Below, in pieces: positions 1 to 7,462 of a DNA stretch of 22,500 nucleotides. The notes beneath the pieces are model-generated. The model did not search any database and had not been told where the DNA came from. It saw only the letters and a list, made by a program, of their open reading frames with translations. The position numbers and the translations under genes are program-made. The stretch is taken from contig JAQGDQ010000325.1 of the NCBI GenBank assembly GCA_030141605.1, positions 142,501 to 165,000 on the forward strand, in the 5' to 3' direction. The stretch is from Tubiluchus corallicola. Its lineage: Eukaryota; Priapulida; Priapulimorpha; Priapulimorphida; Tubiluchidae. Positions within the stretch are counted from its first letter, which is position 1. Every line of letters starts with the position of its first letter.

Positions 1-440
1 AACGTAATGGTGACTAATATACCTTGTATGAAAAGTTCTTCGGAAGTATTTTATAATATTTCTTTCCCTTTAAACGTTCAAATGTCGTTTGCAGGGTGTC
101 CTTTGTGTTTCGAACTAGTGCACTAATGAATTTTGCATCAATGTCGTCTAAGCAAATAGGTTTAAGGGCACAAAACACAGTTAAATTTTTTTAAAAAATT
201 CCTAAATTGGCTGGTACAGTAGCCTACATTTCGACTGGAGTCCCGCAGTCTCAAGCTCGAGTCTAGCGGCAGTAAACGCCTGGACTTGACGAATAACCTT
301 TTTTATGTTAATTGTTATTTGTGTGATGCATTGTTATATACATTGTATATTGTATTTGTACGTATACAACATATACTTATTTGCATTGTTGTAAGTGTGT
401 ATGAATAGCTAAATAGTCGTTAGTGCTAATGTTGGTCTTC
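1..440. other. AT-rich sequence with one tRNA-like B-box patch
   Basis: No ORF, tandem repeat or terminal repeat is recognisable in this stretch. Around 232-285 the plus strand reads like a weak tRNA-derived 3' half (tctcaagctcgagtctagc resembles a B box between short pairing segments), but no convincing A box precedes it. It could be a very old SINE fragment or chance. I see nothing else supportable. Confidence 0.3.
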
Positions 441-458
441 AAAATGGCGGACGGTAAA
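441..458 (+). promoter_or_regulatory. AAAATGGCGG motif, YY1-like, with adjacent GGTAAAT
   Basis: The sequence aaaatggcggacggtaaat contains the ATGGCGG core typical of animal YY1 sites, which often overlap the start codon of TATA-less genes. Read as coding, ATG at 444 gives M-A-D-G-K and then a stop. The GGTAAAT right after ATGGCGGAC could instead be a splice donor, giving a tiny first coding exon. That reading is inference; the motif is short and could be chance. Its interest lies in having another promoter-type motif about 330 bases downstream. Confidence 0.2.
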
Positions 459-721
459 TAAATGTTGTCTTTGCCTTTAAAAGGGAACTAAATTCGTGAA
501 TTAGAAAACTTTCGTGTAGGTTCAGATATGCATCGGTTCAAGCAGAAAATATGACGGCAGTAGTGGTCTTATGAAAATTCAGAAAAGCTCCAGGTATTGT
601 TTATACTGGTACACACTCAACTTTTGTGATGTTTGCTAGGCAACATACGAAAACTTGGTATACGTTTTTGTATTTGGCGGTTTTTGTCTGACATTTTTGA
701 CGGAATCAAAGCTTAATAGAC

Positions 722-925
722 TCACTTCCACCTACGTTTGCTCGAGCAGGCAAATACGCTGCACAACAGAAGCTGCGCATGCGCACTAGGAATCGCGTGG
801 TCGAGAACTTTAGCAACCAGTAACAGTGAAGTGGTGGGAAACAGCTGGGCTTCTTGAGTTAGAAAAGTAGAGACGTCATTGTAGAAAGTGCCGCGTAGGT
901 AGACGGCGTATTGATTTGTCGCCAT
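722..925 (-). CDS. Doubtful 67-codon ORF, unrecognised
   Basis: This is the only ORF in the window not made of simple repeat whose codons lean clearly towards C or G at third positions, in an otherwise AT-rich setting. It starts at the ATG at 925-923 (MATNQYAVYLRG at the N-terminus) and has an in-frame stop a few codons upstream, so it cannot simply extend 5'. It ends in SSKRRWK. There is no signal peptide and no family motif that I recognise; one mildly hydrophobic stretch (TTSLLLVAKVL) is visible. It could be a small gene, a first exon, or the chance reading of a GC-richer promoter or 5' UTR patch, because the NRF1-type palindrome lies inside it. I favour non-coding. Confidence 0.12.
   Translation of the reverse strand: MATNQYAVYLRGTFYNDVSTFLTQEAQLFPTTSLLLVAKVLDHAIPSAHAQLLLCSVFACSSKRRWK
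774..785. promoter_or_regulatory. NRF1-type palindrome TGCGCATGCGCA
   Basis: TGCGCATGCGCA is a perfect 12-base palindrome and matches the YGCGCAYGCGCR consensus of NRF1, a transcription factor of animal housekeeping promoters (established knowledge). The surrounding ~200 bases are richer in GC and CpG than their neighbours. No TATA box or clear start site is visible. A related but imperfect version (ctgcgcctgcgcac) occurs near 6046. A real promoter here is inference. Confidence 0.3.
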
Positions 926-1718
926 GGGAGTGAACAGGCCATTTGTTTAGCAGACCCTGTTTAGAGATTTATCAATTTCGTTTGATTAACCGCGTTCCTT
1001 GTGTTATAATCTACGAAGATTTTAGAGTGAATGTTAGTTTGTTAAAGGAACATGTGCTAGTTTTTATTGATCACAAGCAACGACACCTGTTATCAAAATT
1101 GTGAGATGGTGTGACAGTTTTTGTAAATTTGGAAAGAAAACGCGCATGCTTCTGAAGAATGTGACCAGATCTCTCGGCAATGAGAAACTGTGTGTTAAAC
1201 TGTTAACGACAATCGCTGTTGTTGTTGCTGTGGCTATGGCTTTTCAGTAAAAACTGGATCACTGACATCATCATCATCATCGTCAGTTGAAGGGAGATTG
1301 AAATGTACGCGTGATGTAGACAAACATTAGAAAAAGGTTTGTATTTTTGCATTTTGTATTCTCAACTCGAACTGTTTTTGCTTTTTTTATTTATCTCTTT
1401 ACGACACTACAATAGAACGTTATTAATAACAAAATCGTTACAAAGCAAGGGTGAGCATTCTCTACCAGAAAGCGAATTCGAATCAACTCGAATTTGTGAC
1501 TTTCGGATTCGAATCGAACCGTTTGTTATGTAATAATAAAAACATTTTGGGTTAAGAATACAGTGCATCAACAACCAGAGTTAAATGCATTTCGGTTATG
1601 GGTTCAACTTCGTTATTTCTAGGTTTACTGAGTAAAGACAAATCTACTGACTTAGACAATAATTCTACATAAAAAATAATTTTTAATGAGACTACTCATT
1701 TTATTTACTAAGATTTAC

Positions 1719-1719
<1 letters not shown>
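926..1719. other. Unrecognised AT-rich sequence
   Basis: No coding potential or terminal repeats are visible. A short (CAT)5 run lies at about 1267-1282. The ORF at 1339-1533 has no recognisable feature and an AT-driven composition, so I treat it as chance. Confidence 0.4.
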
Positions 1720-1754
<35 letters not shown>

Positions 1755-1762
1755 GATAATGA

Positions 1763-1808
<46 letters not shown>

Positions 1809-1950
1809 CGTAGTCGTAGTCGTAGTCGTAGTCGTAGTCGTAGTCGTAGTCGTAGTCGTAGTCGTAGTCGTAGTCGTAGTCGTAGTCGTAGTCGTAGTCG
1901 TAGTCGTAGTCGTAGTCGTAATAGTAATAGTAATAGTAATAGTAATAGTA

Positions 1951-2031
<81 letters not shown>
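1720..2031. repeat. Layered TAA/TAG/TCGTAG compound microsatellite
   Basis: Blocks follow one another in this order: (AAT)n, about five GATAAT units, about 15 TAG units to ~1808, about 19 TCGTAG hexamers to ~1920, about six TAATAG hexamers, then ~24 pure TAA units to 2031. Adjacent blocks differ by one base per unit, which is what replication slippage after point mutation produces. The hexamer block carries many CpGs. The ORFs this creates on both strands (poly-Ser/Arg, poly-Val, poly-Thr/Ile) are artefacts of the repeat. Confidence 0.95.
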
Positions 2032-2282
2032 TATTGCAAATATAATTTATTCTGCACTTTTATGTAGAGTAAAAATTATGATAAATCATTAATAATCGGT
2101 AAAACATAGTCAATAGTTTAAGTATAACTGATGTAAAAAGTATATTGAATTGAAGCATACTAAAACAAAAGCAATACAAATATAACTTACTTTTATTGCT
2201 TGTATTGTACGTATTCTTATATTTAGCTGCACAAATCTTCCGTTTCACTTGTGTTCAAAGACCATTCCTCATTTGTTTAGCA
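2032..2282. other. AT-rich spacer
   Basis: No repeat unit or ORF of note is visible. It separates the microsatellite from the 113-bp tandem array. Confidence 0.4.
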
Positions 2283-2950
2283 AATATAACGAGCTATAAG
2301 TTAATTATCTTCACTTTTTTCAGATATTTTTTCTTAATATTATGTGCAGCTGGGGTTTGTTTTGTACTATATGTACGCACATTTTTGAACCACCCTGTAA
2401 GAAGCCATAAACTTGATCATCTACCATTCTTTCCGTTATTTCTAACCAAATTTTAGTGCAGCTGGGTTTGTGGTGCTCTATGTACACATTTTTTTGAACC
2501 ACCCTGTATGGAAGCATAAAATTACTTGTCTAACAATTTGTTGCGGCTGTTATGTTTAACTAGATTTTACGTGTAGTGGGGTTTGTTTGTACTGTATATA
2601 CGCACTTTTTTTAACCACCCTGTAATGAACTATACACTTAATTGTCTACTACTTTATTCTGTTGTTCTTAACCATGTTTTAAGTGTAACTGGTGTTTGTT
2701 TGTACTGTATATATCCACTTTTTTGAACCACCCTGTAATGAACTATACACCTAATTGTCTACCACTTTACACTGTTATTCTTAACCATGTTTTAAGTGTA
2801 GCTGGGGTTTGTTTATACTGTATATATCCACTTTTTTGAACCACCCTGTAATGAGCTATACACCTAATTGTCTACCACTTTACACTGTTATTCTTAACCA
2901 TGTTTTAAGTGCAGCTGGTGGATTGTTTATACTATATTATACGTACTTCA
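2283..2950. repeat. ~113-bp tandem array, about six units, with mariner-terminus-like box
   Basis: The box gaaccaccctgta recurs at 2387, 2496, 2612 (first base changed), 2725 and 2838, with spacings of 109, 116, 113 and 113 bases. A degenerate leading unit starts near 2283, recognisable by its gagctataa and gtgcagctgggg segments. The last two full units are nearly identical and the outer ones more diverged, as expected of an array homogenised from the middle. Read on the minus strand each box is TACAGGGTGGTTCAAAAA, the pattern of many arthropod mariner terminal inverted repeats (family knowledge). Derivation from a mariner end is therefore plausible but unproven. Confidence 0.9.
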
Positions 2951-3274
2951 GTTGATGTTTGGGTTTCTCTGATGGAAAACGTTACAAAATAATGATGGAA
3001 CAACAAAAACAAGTGAAACTGTAGCAATTAAACCGACTTCTCCCACTTGTTTTCATGGGGTGCAGGGGCAGATCTCAAGGGGCAGATCGTCAACTCCAAA
3101 GACATTCGTCTTCCGAATTTCTTAGACGTCCATTCGGCTATATAGACAACACGTTTAAGAAAGGGAAAGCTAGCAGTGAATGACTTTTGGAAATTTGCAG
3201 CTTTCAATTCTTTGAAACGCAACAAGCTTTTCTACGTCATGAACACTACCAGGCCAAAACTAAGTTTGTGTGCA

Positions 3275-3294
3275 CTGTACTTACGCAAGTACAG
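3275..3294. repeat. Perfect 8-bp hairpin CTGTACTT-acgc-AAGTACAG
   Basis: CTGTACTT is followed by a 4-base loop and its exact complement. Flanking GTG and CAC extend the pairing with a bulge. It may be the centre of a foldback element or chance; no matching terminal repeats were seen around it. Confidence 0.6.
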
Positions 3295-3379
3295 CACTAA
3301 ACGAAAGCACGACACGTCAGCAAGTTTGCAAAACCCTGAACTCGTCACAAAGCTTCCTGCAGTGGAAATGTGCGTCCTG

Positions 3380-3430
3380 CGTGATACGGTGACCAATAGG
3401 CAGGGGGGAGGGGGAGGGGAGGGTATCACG
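3380..3430 (+). other. G-quadruplex motif enclosed by an 8-bp inverted repeat
   Basis: Bases 3403-3423 read G6-A-G5-A-G4-A-G3, four G runs with single-base loops, a textbook stable quadruplex motif. CGTGATAC at 3380-3387 and its exact complement GTATCACG at 3423-3430 enclose it. The sequence facts are direct; folding in the cell is inference. Confidence 0.7.
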
Positions 3431-3492
3431 GGTCAAAAGCTATGAAAATACTAAGGACCTCAAAACCACAACAATAATCGCTCCAAACTGAT

Positions 3493-3692
3493 ATAAGCCC
3501 TTTCAGCGATTCACAGTTGCAGTGATTGATGGTGATCGTGAAAAGGTCAACGGTTAAGACACTATTCTTATTGCTTTATTAGCATTAAAAACACATAACA
3601 GTAGGCCTGCAATAACGCTATGATGATTATTCGGTCTATAATAATGATGATGATGATGATGATGATGATGTGGTGGTGGTGATGATGATAAT
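3493..3692 (+). repeat. Repeat family X, copy A, with (ATG)n tail
   Basis: The segment from ataagccctttcagcg through gatcgtgaaaaggtcaacgg to attcggtctataat is followed by an ATG microsatellite (3643-3692). The same sequence occurs on the minus strand at 5893-5965, and its 5' part on the plus strand at 12901-12959. The ATG tail at one end suggests a retroposon 3' end (LINE or SINE); no coding part remains. The family has an internal stem, clearest at 12907-12947 (CCTTTTCACG against CGTGAGAAGG). Confidence 0.7.
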
Positions 3693-3715
3693 AAAAAGAA
3701 AAACAACAGCAACAA

Positions 3716-4002
<287 letters not shown>

Positions 4003-4010
<8 letters not shown>

Positions 4011-4268
4011 AATCTTTATTTTATTTATTTTATTTTTGGATGAATAATTAACATTAGCTCAAAGAGCTTTTAGCAAACTGCAGATAACAATATACAACTA
4101 CATAATAGAGACTATTATTACCCCACTTTTACCCTAAATACTACGCGCCAGGCAGGGCAACATTAAGTTCCATTTTTAAAGTCTTTGGTATGATCCGATT
4201 GCTGTAACGACCTCGCGACCTCGCAGACGGAAAGAGGACGCGTTACCACTAGACTAAACGGTGTAGTG
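4003..4268 (-). mobile_element. tRNA-derived SINE with conserved-looking core and LINE-type tail
   Basis: On the minus strand the head has a good A box (TAGTCTAGTGG, complement of 4246-4256) and a degraded B box (gcgaggtcgttac, ~4205-4217), the internal RNA polymerase III promoter. The body follows with taccaaagactttaaaaatg (complement of 4171-4190) and a ctggcgc segment. From memory this resembles a deeply conserved animal SINE core (Nin-DC type), but I could not check that. The last ~120 bases (gctctttgagctaatg, then ttcatcc) reappear at 5545-5667 and 5978-6024 without this head, as expected if the tail is shared with a partner LINE. The 3' end runs into taaaataaataaaataaa. No target duplication can be defined because the tail has become a microsatellite. 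Confidence 0.75.
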
Positions 4269-5189
4269 TAAAGTCTATTGCTCTAGTATGTGGTACAGTT
4301 GGTATAAAAAAGTGAGAAAATGATGTACAAGTCTACCATTTAATAACACAGGAAGACTGTAAGTCTCCTAACACATACAAGCTTAAGGTGGTTTCACACA
4401 TTATCTTCCGTGGTTGTTCAGCAGTTAAAATCACATTGTATTTAAATTTACTTTGCTATGGTGCGTGCTGATGATCACTGGACGTGCGCTGGCATATTGG
4501 GTGGTGCAAAAAATTTCCCAAGTTTAGAATACAATTTATTTGTACCATTTATTCGTGCTCTTATACGGTACAACAGACCACAAACACACACCAAAACATG
4601 ATAAGAATTATGATACATAAATTAGTTCAAGTTGTACGCAGTAAACGAAAAAAGGTTAATTTGTTAAAGCAAAGTAAAAAAATAATGAAAAAAACCCATA
4701 GCAACAATTCGTGTTATAATTACTCTCTCAAGAAATGGTTGAAAATTTAGTGTAAAACAGTTTAAATTTTCAGACCTCCTAAAGAAAGAAAAATACCTGG
4801 CTTCTGTTGTCCATAAAATTTCTTTTATAGATGTAATAACTGTGAACCGATTGTCATAGATATTAAGTATTTTATCAGTAATGAGACAAAGTACTTTTCA
4901 TCTTGACAAGAACAATCAATTCCGTATTGTAAACACGAAAGAGCCCCAGCTTCCAGGAATCAACATGTTTATTGAGCGACGATCGTTCCGGCTATTGAAG
5001 CCATTATCAAACTATAAATGAAACCAAAAAGAAGTATAAATAATAGATTGATGATACAAGTGCACAAAGGGAAACCACAAAACAACTTTTTAGAATTTAA
5101 ATTGTCAAGATAAACTAAGTTGTAATAGAAGAATTGCAGAGAAATGTAAAAAATGGTTAGATTTAGTCTCTGGATCACATCCACATGCT
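4269..5189. other. Unrecognised AT-rich sequence
   Basis: Open frames at 4484-4750 (plus) and 4969-5184 (minus) are lysine-rich or hydrophobic in the way AT-rich DNA usually is, and match nothing I know. At 4495 tattgggtggtgcaaaaaat resembles a mariner terminus, but no partner end was found. The part from ~5040 to 5189 may be the upstream portion of the repeat whose tail resumes after the hAT insertion. Confidence 0.35.
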
Positions 5190-5197
5190 GCTGGTTT
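5190..5197. repeat. Left 8-bp target duplication of the hAT-type MITE
   Basis: GCTGGTTT lies immediately before the element; GTTGGTTT lies immediately after it at 5447-5454. Seven of eight bases match, and 8 bp is the hAT superfamily's standard duplication length. Confidence 0.65.
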
Positions 5198-5446
5198 CAC
5201 GGCCTATTTCAGCCTAAGCGAGGTCCGGGGAAGTGGGGCGTGTGAGGCCTCCTTGGGGGCTCGGGGGGGGGGACGCTGGAGAATTTTTGAACTGCTAGAA
5301 CGCCGGAGAAGCATTTTCGAAGAGAAAATATGGAGTTATACAGTATGTTCGCATAAAGAAAAAAATTATGTTACCTCGGCGCGCGGCCCCCCTGGAGGGT
5401 GAGGCCCCGGGGAAGTATCCCCTCTCCCCCCCTCAAATAGGCCCTG
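5198..5446. mobile_element. GC-rich hAT-type MITE, 249 bp
   Basis: The left end CACGGCCTATTTCAG and the complement of the right end CAGGGCCTATTTGAG agree at 13 of 15 bases. With the 8-bp duplications on each side this fits a non-autonomous hAT element, whose ends typically begin CAG (family knowledge). The element is strikingly G/C-rich (an 11-G run near 5264, gcgcgcggcccccc near 5380), unlike its AT-rich surroundings, and has a short AT-rich centre. There is no transposase ORF, so it would have depended on an autonomous relative. Confidence 0.75.
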
Positions 5447-5454
5447 GTTGGTTT
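5447..5454. repeat. Right 8-bp target duplication of the hAT-type MITE
   Basis: GTTGGTTT, one mismatch from the left copy GCTGGTTT at 5190-5197. Confidence 0.65.
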
Positions 5455-5544
5455 CCCTTATTGTAGTTCCGCTTGTTGTAAATTTTTGCCAAATGTAGAA
5501 CTTATGTGGTTCTTCATTATATAAACTTGGACTAATTTTTAACC

Positions 5545-5667
5545 TGTGGGGTAATTTTAGTTTCTGTTATGTAGTTGTAGTTTGCTATTTACAGTCGGTG
5601 ATAATAGCTCTTTGAGCTAATGTTAATTGTTCATCCAAAAAGCCGAGTTTAAATAAATAAATATTAT
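5545..5667 (+). repeat. SINE/LINE tail, copy B (plus strand)
   Basis: gtggggtaat, ttatgtagttgta, agctctttgagctaatg and ttcatccaaaaa align in order with the minus-strand tail at 4015-4125, ending in aaataaataaat. Upstream of ~5545 the match to the SINE core stops, so this copy may be the 3' end of the partner LINE or a different SINE subfamily. The hAT-type MITE interrupts its upstream sequence. Confidence 0.7.
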
Positions 5668-5821
5668 TATCATCATCATCATCATCATCATCGCCGCCGT
5701 CGTCGTCATCATCGTCATCATCATCATCGTCATCATCATCATCATCATCATCATCAACATCACCATCATCATCGTCGTCGTCGTCGTCGTCGTCATCATC
5801 GTCATTATCATCATCAACATG

Positions 5822-5889
<68 letters not shown>

Positions 5890-5892
5890 TAT
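5668..5892. repeat. ATC/CGT compound microsatellite
   Basis: Mostly CAT triplets with blocks of CGT (largest ~5772-5793) and one CGCCGC. It lies exactly between the tail of copy B and the start of minus-strand family X, so two retroposon tails meet here end to end. The methionine-rich minus-strand ORF is an artefact. Confidence 0.9.
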
Positions 5893-5965
5893 AGACCGAA
5901 TAATCATCATAGCGCTATTGCAAGCCTACTGTTATTGTGTCTTAACCTTTGACCTTTTCACGATC
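5893..5965 (-). repeat. Repeat family X, copy B
   Basis: The complement reads gatcgtgaaaaggtcaaagg, ttaagacac, cagtaggcttgc, atgatgattattcggtctat, matching 3533-3642. Relative to copy A about 30 bases are missing between the ttaagacac and cagtaggc segments. Together with the adjacent tail copy it forms the mirror image of 3493-4125. Confidence 0.75.
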
Positions 5966-5977
5966 AATTTTCACGAT

Positions 5978-6024
5978 TTGAGCTAATGTTAATTGTTCAT
6001 CCAAAAAGCCGACATTAAATAAAT
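5978..6024 (+). repeat. SINE/LINE tail, copy C (fragment)
   Basis: ttgagctaatgttaattgtt and ccaaaaagccga repeat the last ~45 bases of copy B (5613-5653), ending in aaataaat. It directly follows the X fragment. Confidence 0.8.
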
Positions 6025-6174
6025 GACAGTTGACATACAGCAACTGCGCCTGCGCACAACAAAACTGTGAAAAAGCTTTTTGATGAATAAGACACTCAGT
6101 ATATCGGCCCTGACAATTTTTCGAAAATTTACTGTATGAAATGAAACCTAAACTAAACTTTTGTTATTGTTACT

Positions 6175-6330
6175 ATCTACATGGCGTTCTGCGAGCTTTC
6201 CTTTAAGCCTCGATCATATTACGCTAACGCGGTCGAATCTGTCAATAACTGAATTAGCCTCATTTTGTAGAAATTTAGTCCAATCTTGAAGCAAAATTTT
6301 ATTCAGTTCAGAAACATCTTTGATTTCCCA
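6175..6330 (-). pseudogene. mariner/Tc1 transposase C-terminal remnant
   Basis: The minus strand from 6315 to 6217 reads VSELNKILLQDWTKF, then LQNEANSVIDRFDRVSVI, then a stop. The next codons continue in frame as SRLKGKLAERHVD. This follows the usual mariner-family C-terminus: a helix of the type LK..L..EW.K, a VD.F..RL segment and a final GGH-like end (family knowledge). A frameshift separates it from the upstream SPDLNPLDFS part. The stop and frameshift make it a fossil. The rest of the gene lies in the tandem array immediately to the right, whose last copy carries the catalytic-domain motif. Confidence 0.7.
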
Positions 6331-6922
6331 AGTGTGATACATTCGCAGAGATAAGTTCTCCTATATTGCTAAAATCTAGAGGATTTAAGTCAGCATTGTT
6401 TTCAAGTGTGATACATTCGCAGAGATAAGTTCTCCTATATTGCTAAAATCTAGAGGATTTAAGTCAGCACTGTTTTCAAGTGTGATACACTCGCAGAGAT
6501 AAGTTCTCCCATATTGCTAAAATCTAGAGGATTTAAGTCAGCACTGTTTTCAAGTGTGATACACTCGCAGAGATAAGTTTTCCCATATTGCTAAAATCTA
6601 GAGGATTTAAGTCAGCATTGTTTTCAAGTGTGATACATTCGCAGAGATAAGTTCTCCTATATTGCTAAAATCTAGAGGATTTAAGTCAGCACTGTTTTCA
6701 AGTGTGATACACTCTCAGAGATAAGTTTTCCCATATTGCTAAAATCTAGAGGATTTAAGTCAGCATTGTTTTCAAGTGTGATACACTCTCAGAGATAAGT
6801 TTTCCCATATTGCTAAAATCTAGAGGATTTAAGTCAGCACTGTTTTCAAGTGTGATACACTCTCAGAGATAAGTTTTCCCATATTGCTAAAATCTAGAGG
6901 ATTTAAGTCAGGACTGTTTTCT
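6331..6922 (-). repeat. 74-bp tandem array, eight copies, derived from transposase
   Basis: Copies start at 6331, 6405, 6479, 6553, 6627, 6701, 6775 and 6849, each exactly 74 bases with only a few substitutions (attcgc/actcgc/actctc; ctcctat/ttcccat; cagcatt/cagcact/caggact). On the minus strand copy 8 reads ENSPDLNPLDFS (6924-6886), then ISESVSH, the region of a mariner transposase near the third catalytic acidic residue. Copies 1-7 have SPD changed to (S/N)AD. Because 74 is not a multiple of three, the array cannot encode a repeated protein. Copy 1 joins the transposase C-terminus and copy 8 joins the N-terminal side, so the amplification happened within the gene. Confidence 0.9.
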
Positions 6923-7173
6923 AAGTTATGTTTATAAAGAAATATCAAAAGGTGAGTTTTTTTATTTGAAATTTTTTCCATTTCTTTGTTATGAAAATAC
7001 ACTTTTAAACATCACATTTTTAAAAATTCATCAAAAATGAAACATAAAAATTACTGCCAATTTTTTCTTGTGTATAAAATAAATTTATGTTCATTGTTAT
7101 TCTATGCGCCCCTTTGACTTGTATTTTTTTAATTTAAAAATTTGCAGGTAACGTTTTTACTGCGCACCCTGTA
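6923..7173 (-). mobile_element. 5' part of decayed mariner-like element with terminal repeat
   Basis: The complement of 7145-7173 begins TACAGGGTGCGCAGTAAAAA, a typical mariner-type end including a possible TA target. Only ~220 bases separate it from the SPDLNPLDFS motif, so most of the transposase gene is deleted. No matching right end was found near 6030-6130; the SINE-tail fragment lies there and may have removed it. Confidence 0.55.
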
Positions 7174-7341
7174 TGTTTATACTAAACGCATCCCACACTA
7201 GTCGCTAGACCAATGCGCCTACTGTTTTTCCTTTTACCAGTTATTTTGCCATTTTGTATTTCAAAATGGTGGAACAGATCTACAATTATGAATTTTTATA
7301 TGCCAGGTTTGCAATGAAAATAAAAAAAACGTAAAAAATAG

Positions 7342-7404
7342 TCGGGCCGAGCTTGTGTTTGAACTGGAGACCTTTCGATCGCAAGTTAAACGCAGTGACC
7401 ACTA
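7342..7404 (-). repeat. tRNA-derived segment (SINE head or tRNA pseudogene)
   Basis: On the minus strand tagtggtcactgcg (A-box region, 7391-7404) is followed by cttgcgatcgaaagg and by ggtctccagttcaaacac, a clear B box. Spacing fits a tRNA. The acceptor stem does not pair well, so it is not a working tRNA. It points towards the next tRNA-like segment's start. Confidence 0.5.
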
Positions 7405-7407
7405 ATT

Positions 7408-7462
7408 TCACAGATTTCTGGATTTGCAATCCAAGGATCTGTGGTTCAAGACCGGAATCAGT
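7408..7462 (+). repeat. tRNA-derived segment, opposite orientation
   Basis: gatttgcaatcc can form an anticodon arm with loop tttgcaa (alanine UGC), followed by ggttcaagacc, a good B box at 7443-7453. No convincing D arm or acceptor stem is present. It is probably a SINE head or tRNA pseudogene placed back to back with the preceding minus-strand segment. Confidence 0.45.

Larger units (their letters stand above)
2951..3492. other. Mixed sequence with hairpin and G-quadruplex motif; no recognised gene
   Basis: GC content rises in 3040-3430 and there are open frames on both strands (3028-3225 minus, 3176-3445 plus), but neither shows a domain or a clear codon bias. The shared peptide LYLRKYS on both strands comes from the palindrome at 3275-3294 and is not homology. 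A small direct duplication of ggggcagatc occurs near 3065-3090. Confidence 0.4.

Noticed and set aside
92-112. cagggtgtcctttg, resembling a mariner terminus
   Set aside because: No partner end, TA duplication or transposase fragment nearby; the match is short.
1686-2067. Long ORFs of poly-Ser/Arg/Asn, poly-Thr/Ile and poly-Val on both strands
   Set aside because: They are readings of one trinucleotide/hexanucleotide microsatellite; open in several frames on both strands with no unique sequence.
3232-3300. Shared peptide LYLRKYS on both strands as a conserved domain
   Set aside because: Produced by the palindrome CTGTACTT-acgc-AAGTACAG being read from either side.
4494-4520. tattgggtggtgcaaaaaat, resembling a mariner terminus
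   Set aside because: No inverted partner found within the following kilobase; kept only as a note.
6331-6922. CRISPR-like array (regular 74-bp spacing)
   Set aside because: The whole 74 bases repeat with no unique spacers, and the context is animal DNA with transposase homology.
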